The notes under the pieces were generated by a model. It was not told where the DNA came from. It worked only from the letters and a program-made list of their open reading frames with translations, and did no database searches. A stretch of DNA of 55,956 bases. It comes from JBBKWH01 sp037968855 (GTDB lineage Bacteria; Pseudomonadota; Gammaproteobacteria; Pseudomonadales; Moraxellaceae). Each line of letters opens with the position of its first letter. Within the stretch, counting starts at the first letter, position 1. Made by a program: the position numbers and the translations under genes. Location of the stretch: positions 1-55,956 of the forward strand of contig JBBKWH010000080.1 in the NCBI GenBank assembly GCA_037968855.1, written 5' to 3'. Of the stretch, positions 1 to 7,666 are shown piece by piece.

Positions 1-493
1 CCGTTACAGGGAGTTTTTGTGGATCGGTGGTGGCGAGCAAAAATTTGACGTGTTCAGGCGGTTCTTCTAGCGTTTTGAGCAGCGCATTAAAGCTGCTGGT
101 GGACAGCATGTGCACTTCGTCAATTAAGTAGACTTTATAACGGCCTTGCGTCGGCGCATACGGCACGTTATCCAGCAATTCGCGGGTATCTTCGACTTTG
201 GTACGCGAGGCGGCGTCGATCTCGATCAGATCAATAAAGCGGCCTTCGTCAATCGAGCGACACACGCCACACACGCCACAAGGGGTGGCAGTAATGCCTG
301 TTTCGCAGTTCAGACACTTGGACAAAATCCGTGCAATGGTGGTTTTACCCACGCCACGTGTACCGGTAAATAAGTAAGCATGATGCAAGCGGCCACGTTC
401 CAGCGCGCTGGTCAATGCACGCGATACGTGGGTCTGCCCCACCAGTTCGCTAAATGCTTTGGGACGATATTTACGAGCCAGAACCTGATACAT
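1..493 (-). CDS. dnaX: DNA polymerase III subunits gamma/tau, N-terminal part (3' end outside window)
   Basis: This is the clamp-loader ATPase of the replicative DNA polymerase; it loads the beta clamp and organises the replisome. The visible 164 residues begin MYQVLARKYRPKAF, the usual DnaX start. They contain a Walker A motif (GTRGVGKT, about residues 44-51), the four-cysteine zinc module (a CLNC Cys followed by a CGVCGVC cluster), and the Walker B DEVH motif followed by the sensor 1 region (LLATTD). The gene reads leftward and its 3' part lies beyond base 1, so I cannot tell whether a tau/gamma frameshift site is present. In many gammaproteobacteria dnaX lies directly upstream of ybaB-recR; here those genes sit about 13 kb away. 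The start ATG at 493 has a short AGGAG-like sequence upstream (AAAAGGAGCGCGC). Confidence 0.97.
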   Translation of the reverse strand, partial: MYQVLARKYRPKAFSELVGQTHVSRALTSALERGRLHHAYLFTGTRGVGKTTIARILSKCLNCETGITATPCGVCGVCRSIDEGRFIDLIEIDAASRTKVEDTRELLDNVPYAPTQGRYKVYLIDEVHMLSTSSFNALLKTLEEPPEHVKFLLATTDPQKLPVT

Positions 494-578
494 GCGCGCT
501 CCTTTTGCGTTGCGGCTCTAGCATAACGTGAGCAGGCTCAATCGGCGACTATTATTGGCCTAACAGCCCATAGACCGC

Positions 579-1013
579 TTAAACAGCGGAGCAATCACAT
601 GCATCACAACCCAAGCGAGTCAAACGACTGCAACCGCATGACATCACGGAATCAATGCACTGACTGGCAAATTCACCTAACCAAGACTGTCGCTTTGACT
701 CATCACGTTTACGCCACAGTATGATCGCGTCACTCAATTGCGTGGGTGATTGTGCATGCATTGCCAGCATCTGTAAGACTTGATAGGACTGGCCGCACGC
801 GTGCAACTGTTGCCGAATTTTCGGCCAAGCGTCAACAATTCCGTCTTGCACTATCATCTGTTTGGCAATTGACGAGCAGGTTCCACGACCATACAACACA
901 CCATGCGCACATTTAAACCCTTTATACGGCGAGATAAAGACCTGATAAAACGCAAGTAGCCATAGAAATACTTGGTCGAGCTGATGTGTTTGACCCAGCG
1001 GTGTTCTTTGCAT
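579..1013 (-). CDS. YidD-like membrane protein insertion efficiency factor with Cys-rich tail
   Basis: A 144-residue protein. Residues about 18-60 match the YidD family: a short hydrophobic amphipathic start (LLAFYQVFISPYKGFKCA), then a GTCSSIA core with the conserved Cys-Ser pair, and a downstream WPKIRQQLHACG helix. YidD proteins are small inner-membrane-associated factors thought to help the YidC insertase. The classical proline and histidine end of the family (HPWHPGG) is absent. Instead the protein continues for some 80 residues and ends in a cysteine-rich tail with seven cysteines in the last 27 residues (SCGC and CDACDC clusters). It is therefore a divergent, extended member and its function is inferred only. 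It is a single gene next to dnaX, well away from the rpmH-rnpA-yidC locus where yidD usually lies. Confidence 0.65.
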   Translation of the reverse strand: MQRTPLGQTHQLDQVFLWLLAFYQVFISPYKGFKCAHGVLYGRGTCSSIAKQMIVQDGIVDAWPKIRQQLHACGQSYQVLQMLAMHAQSPTQLSDAIILWRKRDESKRQSWLGEFASQCIDSVMSCGCSRLTRLGCDACDCSAV

Positions 1014-1144
1014 CGTTCACTCTAATGACGTGTGAGCATGATCAGAGATGATCAAGTAGCCGTTGTGCATTTGCCCTAACTCCTATATCAATGAGTCAAC
1101 TATTTGATCAATGCGGCCAGACACACTCAATCGCATCGTTTTTG

Positions 1145-2401
1145 CTACCACCACCCCTTCCGCCCCACCAACACCTGATCAGCCAACTGCAACGTGCGTT
1201 GCGACAGCCACCACAAGCGATAATCACCAGTAATACTGCCACCACCAAAACTATGCACATACGCCATACTCAGCTCACGCGAGGGATCACACCACGCGCC
1301 AGAGCCGTTATAGCCAATATGACCAAAGCCCTTAGACGCCCGCTTACCCATGGTCAATACACGGTGATAACCCATACGCCAATGCATTGGAATTGGCATC
1401 ACACGGTCACGTTGTTGGTTTTGCACCTGCGACAATAAGCGGAAGGTTTTATCAGACAAATACACCTGCCCATCCAACACCCCACCACCAGCCAACATCG
1501 CATACATCCGCGCCAACGCCCGTGCAGTAAACACCCCATTGGCCGCAGGAATACAGGCTTGCAGCACTTTATCACCATGAAAATTAAACCGGCCAATACC
1601 ACGCGGTTTTAGCGCATCGTCGGCGTCATAAGGGTTTTGACCAGTCAGTTGCAGCACACGCTCCGGCAAGGTCAATGGGCGTATACCGCTTGGCGGTGCA
1701 ACAGTTGGATCGGTCACAGGCCGCACTGTTGGCGGCGTCGCACGGGCAAACGGACGCGCCACACGATTGAGTTGCTCTGCTGGCACGCCAAAATACGCCT
1801 CACCCTCCAAGCCCAGCGGTAAGATCAATTCGCGATGCAAGGTGGTGGGAAAAGACTCTTTCATCACTTTTTCGATCAAACCACCGAGCAACCAGCCATA
1901 ACTAAGCGCTTGATAGGCCACATCCGTACCAGGTGCAAAACGTGGTGAGGCTTGCTCATAGGCCGCCAGCATCGCATCCCAATCGAGCATCACGGCTGCG
2001 GATTGAATCACATGGCGCACATCGTATAAGCCAGACTCATGGGCCAACACATGACGCAAGGTCAATTGCGCTTTGCCATGTTGCCCAAACGCGGGCCAAT
2101 AATCGGCAATCGGTCGGTCGTATGACAGCAAGCCCAGATCGACCAAACGATGTACCAAAGTAGATAGCACGCCTTTACCGGTCGAGTAAGACAACGCCAG
2201 CGTGTTATCCATCCAGTGTTCGCCTTGCCGACGCCAACCCGTCCACAGATCAACCACTGGCTCACCGCGAAAATACACGGCCAGCGCTGCGCCACCACGT
2301 TGAGGCGATGGTTGCATTTGCTCAAATGCTTGTTTTAACGCTGCAAACTCATCACTGACTTCACCACCAACAATCGCGCTAGGCCGCCAAGAAAACTGCA
2401 T
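1145..2401 (-). CDS. Serine hydrolase of the beta-lactamase/EstB family
   Basis: A 418-residue serine hydrolase with the class C beta-lactamase fold. The nucleophile motif is S73-T-G-K76 (in SYSTGKG). A conserved tyrosine segment follows PGTDVAYQ (YQALSYGWLLGG, about residues 160-175), as in EstB/LACTB-type esterases, and a C-terminal GHIGYNGSGAW stretch takes the place of the KTG box. These enzymes usually hydrolyse short-chain esters or lactones rather than antibiotics; the substrate cannot be told from sequence. No signal peptide is visible, so it is probably cytoplasmic. The ATG at 2401 is preceded by AGGA at suitable spacing. It reads in the same direction as the yidD-like gene, with no evident co-transcribed partner. 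Confidence 0.85.
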   Translation of the reverse strand: MQFSWRPSAIVGGEVSDEFAALKQAFEQMQPSPQRGGAALAVYFRGEPVVDLWTGWRRQGEHWMDNTLALSYSTGKGVLSTLVHRLVDLGLLSYDRPIADYWPAFGQHGKAQLTLRHVLAHESGLYDVRHVIQSAAVMLDWDAMLAAYEQASPRFAPGTDVAYQALSYGWLLGGLIEKVMKESFPTTLHRELILPLGLEGEAYFGVPAEQLNRVARPFARATPPTVRPVTDPTVAPPSGIRPLTLPERVLQLTGQNPYDADDALKPRGIGRFNFHGDKVLQACIPAANGVFTARALARMYAMLAGGGVLDGQVYLSDKTFRLLSQVQNQQRDRVMPIPMHWRMGYHRVLTMGKRASKGFGHIGYNGSGAWCDPSRELSMAYVHSFGGGSITGDYRLWWLSQRTLQLADQVLVGRKGWW

Positions 2402-2562
2402 ACCGACAATCCTGTCATTTCATTAAGGTTTACTGCTACGAAACATAGCCCCATGCCGTGATCGCTGTCCATGGCTAAATGAACGAAACCTCAGATGACC
2501 CGCCTATTTTTTTGCTGATCGATATAGGCAAGACGCTTGACCTTATTCATCAACGCGCGCAT

Positions 2563-2598
2563 AAAAAAACAGCCGCACAACACTGTACGACTGTTTGG
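2563..2598 (-). terminator. Intrinsic terminator after the maoC-like gene
   Basis: On the minus strand an AAACAG-tCG / CGg-CTGTTT stem with a loop of about 12 bases is followed directly by seven T residues. It lies about 45 bases past the stop codon of the dehydratase gene and would end that transcript. Confidence 0.7.
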
Positions 2599-2641
2599 AA
2601 AAACCACACACGGACGCATCAATCTGCGTCAGTCTGAGATC

Positions 2642-3559
2642 TTATTGCGCGGTCAATGTACCGGCCAAATGTGGCTTGCCCGTGTTGACATCAGACAAAT
2701 CAAAATGGCTGACTTGATCGGCAGTTTGCGCATGAAAATGCACTTTGGCTGGCAAGAACACTGGCAGCTTAAATTGCACATCAATCATATACGCATCAGG
2801 CAATGTGCCCAACGCGGCCAAACAACGTGCTTTGGTCCACATACCATGAGCAATCGCGTGCGGAAAGCCAAAGGCTTTGGCTGGAATGGCATGCAAGTGA
2901 ATAAAGTTAATATCACCCGTCACCAAACCATATTGGCGACCAATGTTTTCTGGCACGACCCAATCTTGATTGATGTCGCTGGCGCTAGCAGCAGGCTTTT
3001 GCACCTCTACTGGCTTGGCACCTGACTTGGTGGTGTTGGTTTTGGTGCGTGACAAATACACCGACACACTTTCCCAAACCAGCTCACCGTTGACTTTTCC
3101 GGTGGTGATAAAGGTAAATTGCTTGCCTTTTTCGTGGTCGGTCATTTCGCCAAAACGGCTATAGATCGACACCAACTCGTCGGTTTTAATCGAACGTTTT
3201 TGCTCAATCGTGTTGTTGATATGCACGATACCGAGCACTTGAAACGGAAACGCTTCATCAGTCATCAAGGCCAATTGCAGCGGCATCGACAATGCACCGA
3301 TGTAGGTCGGTGGCAAAATACCGTTATCCACAAAACCACACACCTTGTTATAGGCGCTTAAATGCTTGGTGTTGATCGGCATATTGTCCACGCCATATTC
3401 GGCTTGGGGTAATGTTTTATGCGGGTTCTTTTTAAAACCACTCATAAAAATCTTGGCATACGAGCCGTAAGGCTTAGGGATCTTTTTGAATTTACGAACG
3501 TTCATGGCACTCATCATCTCGGCAGAATAGACAGACGCTTTGCCCGATCTGGGCGGCAT
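2642..3559 (-). CDS. MaoC-family (R)-specific enoyl-CoA/acyl-ACP hydratase-dehydratase
   Basis: A 305-residue double-hotdog protein. The C-terminal half carries the hydratase 2 signature: a Y-G-L-V-T-G-D-x-N-x-x-H stretch (GDINFIHLHA), with catalytic Asp and His, followed by AFGFPHAIAHGMW. The N-terminal half is a second, degenerate hotdog, the usual arrangement in longer MaoC proteins. The expected reaction is reversible hydration of a trans-2-enoyl thioester to the (R)-3-hydroxyacyl thioester. The gene lies 107 bases downstream of the FabG-like reductase on the same strand and ends at a terminator. Together with the divergent thiolase this gives three of the four steps of a fatty-acyl elongation or degradation cycle. 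The ATG at 3559 has AAAGGA eight bases upstream. Confidence 0.87.
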   Translation of the reverse strand: MPPRSGKASVYSAEMMSAMNVRKFKKIPKPYGSYAKIFMSGFKKNPHKTLPQAEYGVDNMPINTKHLSAYNKVCGFVDNGILPPTYIGALSMPLQLALMTDEAFPFQVLGIVHINNTIEQKRSIKTDELVSIYSRFGEMTDHEKGKQFTFITTGKVNGELVWESVSVYLSRTKTNTTKSGAKPVEVQKPAASASDINQDWVVPENIGRQYGLVTGDINFIHLHAIPAKAFGFPHAIAHGMWTKARCLAALGTLPDAYMIDVQFKLPVFLPAKVHFHAQTADQVSHFDLSDVNTGKPHLAGTLTAQ

Positions 3560-3633
3560 GGGACAATCCTTTGATTCAACCCCACTTCAAACAATCAGCC
3601 AGCGATACGCATCAAAAAGTATCGCCGACTGAC

Positions 3634-3657
3634 GACGGGAGATCGATATCTCCCGTC
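3634..3657. other. Perfect hairpin between reductase and dehydratase genes
   Basis: A 10-bp perfect inverted repeat, GACGGGAGAT with loop CGAT, lies between the fabG-like stop codon and the maoC-like start. No T-run follows on the minus strand, so it is not a classical terminator. It could be an mRNA processing or stabilising element that sets unequal expression of the two genes, or a REP-type repeat. Confidence 0.6.
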
Positions 3658-3666
3658 ACGGCGATC

Positions 3667-5058
3667 TTATGCGCCTAGCAAGCTCTGACCGCACACGCGG
3701 ACGATGTTACCGTTCAAACCACCCGACGCAGGGCTAGCAAACCAGCAAATCGCTTCAGCGACGTCAACTGGCAAGCCACCTTGGCTCATTGAGTTCATCC
3801 GACGACCCGCTTCGCGGATACCCAGTGGAATCGCAGCGGTCATTTGTGTTTCGATAAAACCCGGTGCAACAGCGTTGATGGTGATGCCGTCTTTTAGGGT
3901 GGGTGCAACCGATTGAACCATACCAATCACGCCAGCTTTTGAGGCGGCATAGTTGCTCTGACCCAAGTTACCGGCAATACCGCTGATCGACGAGACACAG
4001 ACGATACGGGCATTGGCGTTTAGGCCGCCGTTTTCGAGCAAGTAGTCGTTGACGCGCTCTTCGGATGACAAGTTAATGTTCATCACCAAATTCCACTGCG
4101 CATCTTTCATGTTGGCAATGGTCTTGTCGCGGGTAATACCGGCGTTATGCACAATGGCATCCAAACCACCTTTGCTCTTGGCAAACTCAGCGATTTGTTG
4201 ACCCGCATCAGCCGCGGTAATATCCAAGCCTAGTACGCTACCACCGATCTCACCAGCAACACGTTGCAGATCAGCATCTTGTGATGGAACGTCCAAGCAA
4301 ATCACATGTGCGCCATCACGGGCCATGGTGCGTGCAATCGCTTCACCGATACCACGGCTTGCGCCAGTAACCAGCGCGGTTTTGCCAGCCAATGGCTTGC
4401 TCCAATCGACTTTAACGTCTTTGCCGTCTTGAACGCGAACCACTTGACCCGACACATAAGCAGACTTGGCCGACAAGAAGAAACGCAGGCTAGACTCTAA
4501 ATGACCTTCTGCACCGTCAGCCACATAGATCAACTGAGCAGCAGAGCCTTTTTTGAACTCTTTACCAATCGCCTTTACAAAGCCTTCTAGCGCACGTTGT
4601 GCAGTGGCTTGCTTGGTGGTTTTGCAGCTTTCTGGCGGACGACCAATGATCACCACACGGCCAGATTGCTCAAGTTGACGCGCAACAGGGCTAAAAAAGT
4701 TGTATAGCTCAATCAGTTGCTCAGAGTTTTCGATCCCTGACGCATCAAAGACAAAGGCTTTAAAACGGGATTCTTTATCGCCGCTGTTAAACGCACGCAG
4801 ATTTAGACCGGCTTTGGCTGCCGTTTGTTGCAATTCGCTGTTGCTACCCGCATATGTATCGGCATGAATGCTCGACAGCACTTCGCTGATCGCAGCAGAC
4901 AAGGTGCTGTTTGCAGCAGCGCCAAACAATACCGCACCGTTGACCAATGGCTTGCCCGCATCATAACGGTCTAGCTCTAGTGGCAATGGCAAGCCAAGGT
5001 TCTTGACTAGCATTTTACCCAGCGCCGAATTGGCGAACACCTGATAACGATCACTCAT
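3667..5058 (-). CDS. Long FabG-type 3-oxoacyl-ACP/CoA reductase with tandem Rossmann domains
   Basis: A 463-residue member of the high-molecular-weight FabG group (similar in plan to mycobacterial FabG4). Residues 1-210 form a degenerate SDR-like domain without a glycine motif. Residues 221-463 form the active SDR domain with TGASRGIGEA (231-240), HNAGITRD, the catalytic serine in VSSISG and the YAASK tyrosine-lysine pair, and a PGFIET segment after the active site. It should reduce 3-oxoacyl thioesters with NAD(P)H to 3-hydroxyacyl thioesters. It faces the thiolase gene divergently and precedes the MaoC gene, an arrangement I recall from Acinetobacter relatives. The ATG at 5058 fits the family N-terminus (MSDRYQVFANSALG). 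Confidence 0.88.
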   Translation of the reverse strand: MSDRYQVFANSALGKMLVKNLGLPLPLELDRYDAGKPLVNGAVLFGAAANSTLSAAISEVLSSIHADTYAGSNSELQQTAAKAGLNLRAFNSGDKESRFKAFVFDASGIENSEQLIELYNFFSPVARQLEQSGRVVIIGRPPESCKTTKQATAQRALEGFVKAIGKEFKKGSAAQLIYVADGAEGHLESSLRFFLSAKSAYVSGQVVRVQDGKDVKVDWSKPLAGKTALVTGASRGIGEAIARTMARDGAHVICLDVPSQDADLQRVAGEIGGSVLGLDITAADAGQQIAEFAKSKGGLDAIVHNAGITRDKTIANMKDAQWNLVMNINLSSEERVNDYLLENGGLNANARIVCVSSISGIAGNLGQSNYAASKAGVIGMVQSVAPTLKDGITINAVAPGFIETQMTAAIPLGIREAGRRMNSMSQGGLPVDVAEAICWFASPASGGLNGNIVRVCGQSLLGA

Positions 5059-5384
5059 GACTGCATCTCGACAATAATAAAAAATGGGGAATACATCAGT
5101 TTGCGATCCATCGCATTAACCGCATCTCTTTTAACACGCGCCGCCAGACCTTCTGTAGGTCGAATGAAGCAAAACCACCCAATTGGCGATTGTTCACACA
5201 GTTGCAGCACTACAAGATCGGCTGCATACGGCACAGCACTACCCTCACAATGCCGCCATCCTAGCAGAGCAATGATCGAATCTTGTTGGCCGACAGGCCC
5301 AACTGTCTGGCAGTCCTGCCAATACATGAAATAGTGATTGTGTTAATGTTGCGGCTTTGCAGCTTGCAGCCTCTGGGAGCCGTC
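5059..5384. promoter_or_regulatory. Divergent control region with a 14-bp dyad
   Basis: This 326-base stretch separates the reductase (minus) from the thiolase (plus) and must hold both promoters. No gene is supported: the open frames in it have no recognisable content. A near-perfect dyad TGGCAG-TC-CTGCCA lies at 5308-5321, about 65 bases upstream of the thiolase start, and could be a regulator-binding site. I could not place confident -35/-10 boxes. Confidence 0.35.
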
Positions 5385-6896
5385 ATGAGCCAGACACCTA
5401 AAGATCCATCAAACAACCCGATGGAAAACAACGCAGATACGCCTGCCCCTACAGCCAAACCTGCTCGCACGCCTCGCAAGAAGGCGGCCACGACTAGCAA
5501 AGCGGCAGCAACAAGCGATACTGCTAGCAAAGCAGCACCGCGCACACGTCGCCCCAGCACACGCAAAACCACCTCTTCATCCTCAACACCCAAAGCACAG
5601 GACTCATCCATGAGTAATCAGCCTGCCGTTCGTCGTGTCGCCATCATCGGTGGCAACCGTATTCCGTTTGCGCGTTCTAACGGTCCTTACTTCACTGCAT
5701 CGAACAGCGACATGCTCACCGCAGCCCTTAACGGTCTAGTTGATCGCTACAGCTTGCATGGCATGCGCTTAGGCGAAGTCGTTGCTGGCGCAGTCCTTAA
5801 GCACAGCCGTGACTTCAACATGACTCGCGAATGCGTTCTGTCAACCGCTTTGGCTCCAGAAACGCCAGCGATGGACATTCAGCAAGCCTGCGGTACTGGC
5901 CTGCAAGCTGCCTTTGGTGTGGCCAACAAAATTGCTTTGGGTCAAATTGATGTGGGTATCGCCGGTGGCGTTGACACCACGTCTGACGCACCAATTTCTT
6001 TTGGTGATGGCCTGCGCCGCGTATTGCTCGAATTGAACATCGCCAAGACCGGCAAAGACCGTCTTAACGCACTGCGCAAAATCGATGTCAAAAAACTAAT
6101 GGATGCCCCAAAAAACGGCGAGCCACGCACTGGCATGTCAATGGGCGACCACGCAGCAGTTACTGCACTTGAGTGGAATATCACTCGCGAAGCTCAAGAC
6201 GAACTGACCGTCACCAGCCACAAAAACTTGGCGGCTGCCTACGACAACGGTTTCTTTGATGATTTGATCACCCCATTTATGGGCTTGAACAAAGATCAAA
6301 ACCTGCGTGCCGACAGCTCAATGGAAAAACTGGGCAAACTCAAGCCAGTGTTTGGTAAAGGCGATAACGCCACCATGACCGCGGCCAACTCAACCCCATT
6401 GACCGACGGCGCATCTGTTGTGCTGCTGGCCTCTGAAGAGTGGGCAAAAGCCAATGGTCATGAAGTCTTAGCCTACCTGTCGTTCTCTGAAACCGCAGCG
6501 GTTGACTTTATCGACAAAAAAGAAGGCCTGTTGATGGCCCCAGCCTATGCCGTTCCACGGATGTTGGATCGTGCTGGCCTAACCCTACAAGACTTCGATT
6601 TCTACGAAATCCACGAAGCCTTTGCCTCACAAGTTTTGTCGACCCTTAAAGCATGGGAAGATGAAACCTTCTGCAAAGAGCGTCTGGGTCTGTCCAAAGC
6701 ATTGGGTTCAATTGACCGTAGCAAGCTCAACGTCAACGGTTCAAGCTTGGCTGCTGGCCACCCATTTGCTGCCACTGGTGGTCGTATCCTCGCCACTGCT
6801 GCCAAACTACTCAACCAAAAAGGTTCGGGCCGTGCGCTGATTTCGATCTGTGCTGCGGGTGGTCAAGGCGTGACAGCAATCGTTGAAAAACCATAA
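5385..6896 (+). CDS. Acetyl-CoA acyltransferase (thiolase, FadI/FadA type) with basic N-terminal tail
   Basis: A thiolase that condenses or cleaves acyl-CoA at the 3-oxo position. The catalytic cysteine lies in QQACGTGLQ (about residue 169 of the long form), the histidine motif is GHPFAATGG, and the C-terminal cysteine motif is ICAAGGQG. The long form (503 aa) starts at ATG 5385 behind a GGGAG sequence. Its first 75 residues are a low-complexity tail rich in Ala, Thr, Ser, Lys and Arg (for example TPRKKAATTSKAAATS) that no ordinary thiolase has. A second in-frame ATG at 5610 follows AGGA at seven bases and matches the usual thiolase start (MSNQPAVRRVAIIGG, 428 aa). Both forms may be made. A strong terminator follows at 6931. 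Confidence 0.9.
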   Translation: MSQTPKDPSNNPMENNADTPAPTAKPARTPRKKAATTSKAAATSDTASKAAPRTRRPSTRKTTSSSSTPKAQDSSMSNQPAVRRVAIIGGNRIPFARSNGPYFTASNSDMLTAALNGLVDRYSLHGMRLGEVVAGAVLKHSRDFNMTRECVLSTALAPETPAMDIQQACGTGLQAAFGVANKIALGQIDVGIAGGVDTTSDAPISFGDGLRRVLLELNIAKTGKDRLNALRKIDVKKLMDAPKNGEPRTGMSMGDHAAVTALEWNITREAQDELTVTSHKNLAAAYDNGFFDDLITPFMGLNKDQNLRADSSMEKLGKLKPVFGKGDNATMTAANSTPLTDGASVVLLASEEWAKANGHEVLAYLSFSETAAVDFIDKKEGLLMAPAYAVPRMLDRAGLTLQDFDFYEIHEAFASQVLSTLKAWEDETFCKERLGLSKALGSIDRSKLNVNGSSLAAGHPFAATGGRILATAAKLLNQKGSGRALISICAAGGQGVTAIVEKP

Positions 6897-6930
6897 TGAT
6901 GAACTGATCTTGTTAAGATCTTGATCGCAA

Positions 6931-6959
6931 AAATCCCCGACTGGCTCGGGGATTTTTTT
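6931..6959 (+). terminator. Intrinsic terminator after the thiolase gene
   Basis: AAATCCCCGA-ctggc-TCGGGGA followed by a run of T residues makes a typical GC-rich stem with a U-tract, about 35 bases past the thiolase stop codon. Confidence 0.9.
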
Positions 6960-7026
6960 ATCCAATCCTTTTACATCTGTGCTTTTTTTGGCAGTCTAGG
7001 TCATCACTGACCGGTCACACTCTCTT

Positions 7027-7647
7027 ATGTCCTACTCAATACCATCACAGCATCAGCGCAACCTCTTTCCGGTCGGACTGTTACCAACGGCACTGTGGCT
7101 GATTGTCACGATTGCATTGGCTATTGTTGTAATGGGTATAGCCATCTGGATGCCTGCTTTTGCCGCAGACCCACAAAGCAAGCTGGCTCAACTGTATATG
7201 CGCTCTTTGGCATGGGGTGCCATTGGCGATAATGCACCGCTGAGCCATTTTCCTTTAGCTACAAGCTTAGGCTATTTGAGTGCAATTGGCTTGGGTGTAA
7301 TGTCAGGCATCAGCTTGCTAATCACTCGATTAAACATCAATACACAATGGCTGGCCAACTGGTGGCGAACCGATCACATGGTGTTGTTTATCTTGTTATC
7401 ACTGGCAGGTGCGGCTTTGATTTCTGGGGTTTTATTTAACATTCCATTTACTCATGGACATTTTTTATCGCTCAACTTTCATCCACAAGGTATGGTTCAT
7501 CAATTTTTGATATCGTCATTGCATTCCCGTGGCACGTTGGCACTAATCTGCCTTGGCTTATATCTGATTAGCCTGTTAATGACCGCGATTATGGTGTTAG
7601 GCCCATGCTTAAATCATCGCGCAGGCCAAGTCAGTCATGACGATTAA
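7027..7647 (+). CDS. Membrane protein of unknown function
   Basis: A 206-residue protein with four predicted membrane helices (about residues 20-45, 78-98, 117-140 and 166-192). An extracytoplasmic-looking loop lies between helices one and two and a histidine-rich loop (FTHGHFLSLNFHPQG) lies before the last helix. I do not recognise the family; the topology alone does not point to a function. The ATG at 7027 lacks a strong ribosome-binding site, so the start is less certain than the frame. The gene converges with the repeat-protein gene and the two stop codons are about 20 bases apart. Confidence 0.6.
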   Translation: MSYSIPSQHQRNLFPVGLLPTALWLIVTIALAIVVMGIAIWMPAFAADPQSKLAQLYMRSLAWGAIGDNAPLSHFPLATSLGYLSAIGLGVMSGISLLITRLNINTQWLANWWRTDHMVLFILLSLAGAALISGVLFNIPFTHGHFLSLNFHPQGMVHQFLISSLHSRGTLALICLGLYLISLLMTAIMVLGPCLNHRAGQVSHDD

Positions 7648-7666
7648 TCCGCAGCACGGGTGTGGA

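Noticed and set aside
5055..5327. Open frame of 90 codons upstream of the reductase, ending in an ATGA overlap with its start
   Set aside because: The coupling looks attractive, but the translated protein shows no recognisable family or domain, it fills the divergent promoter region, and no ribosome-binding site precedes its start.
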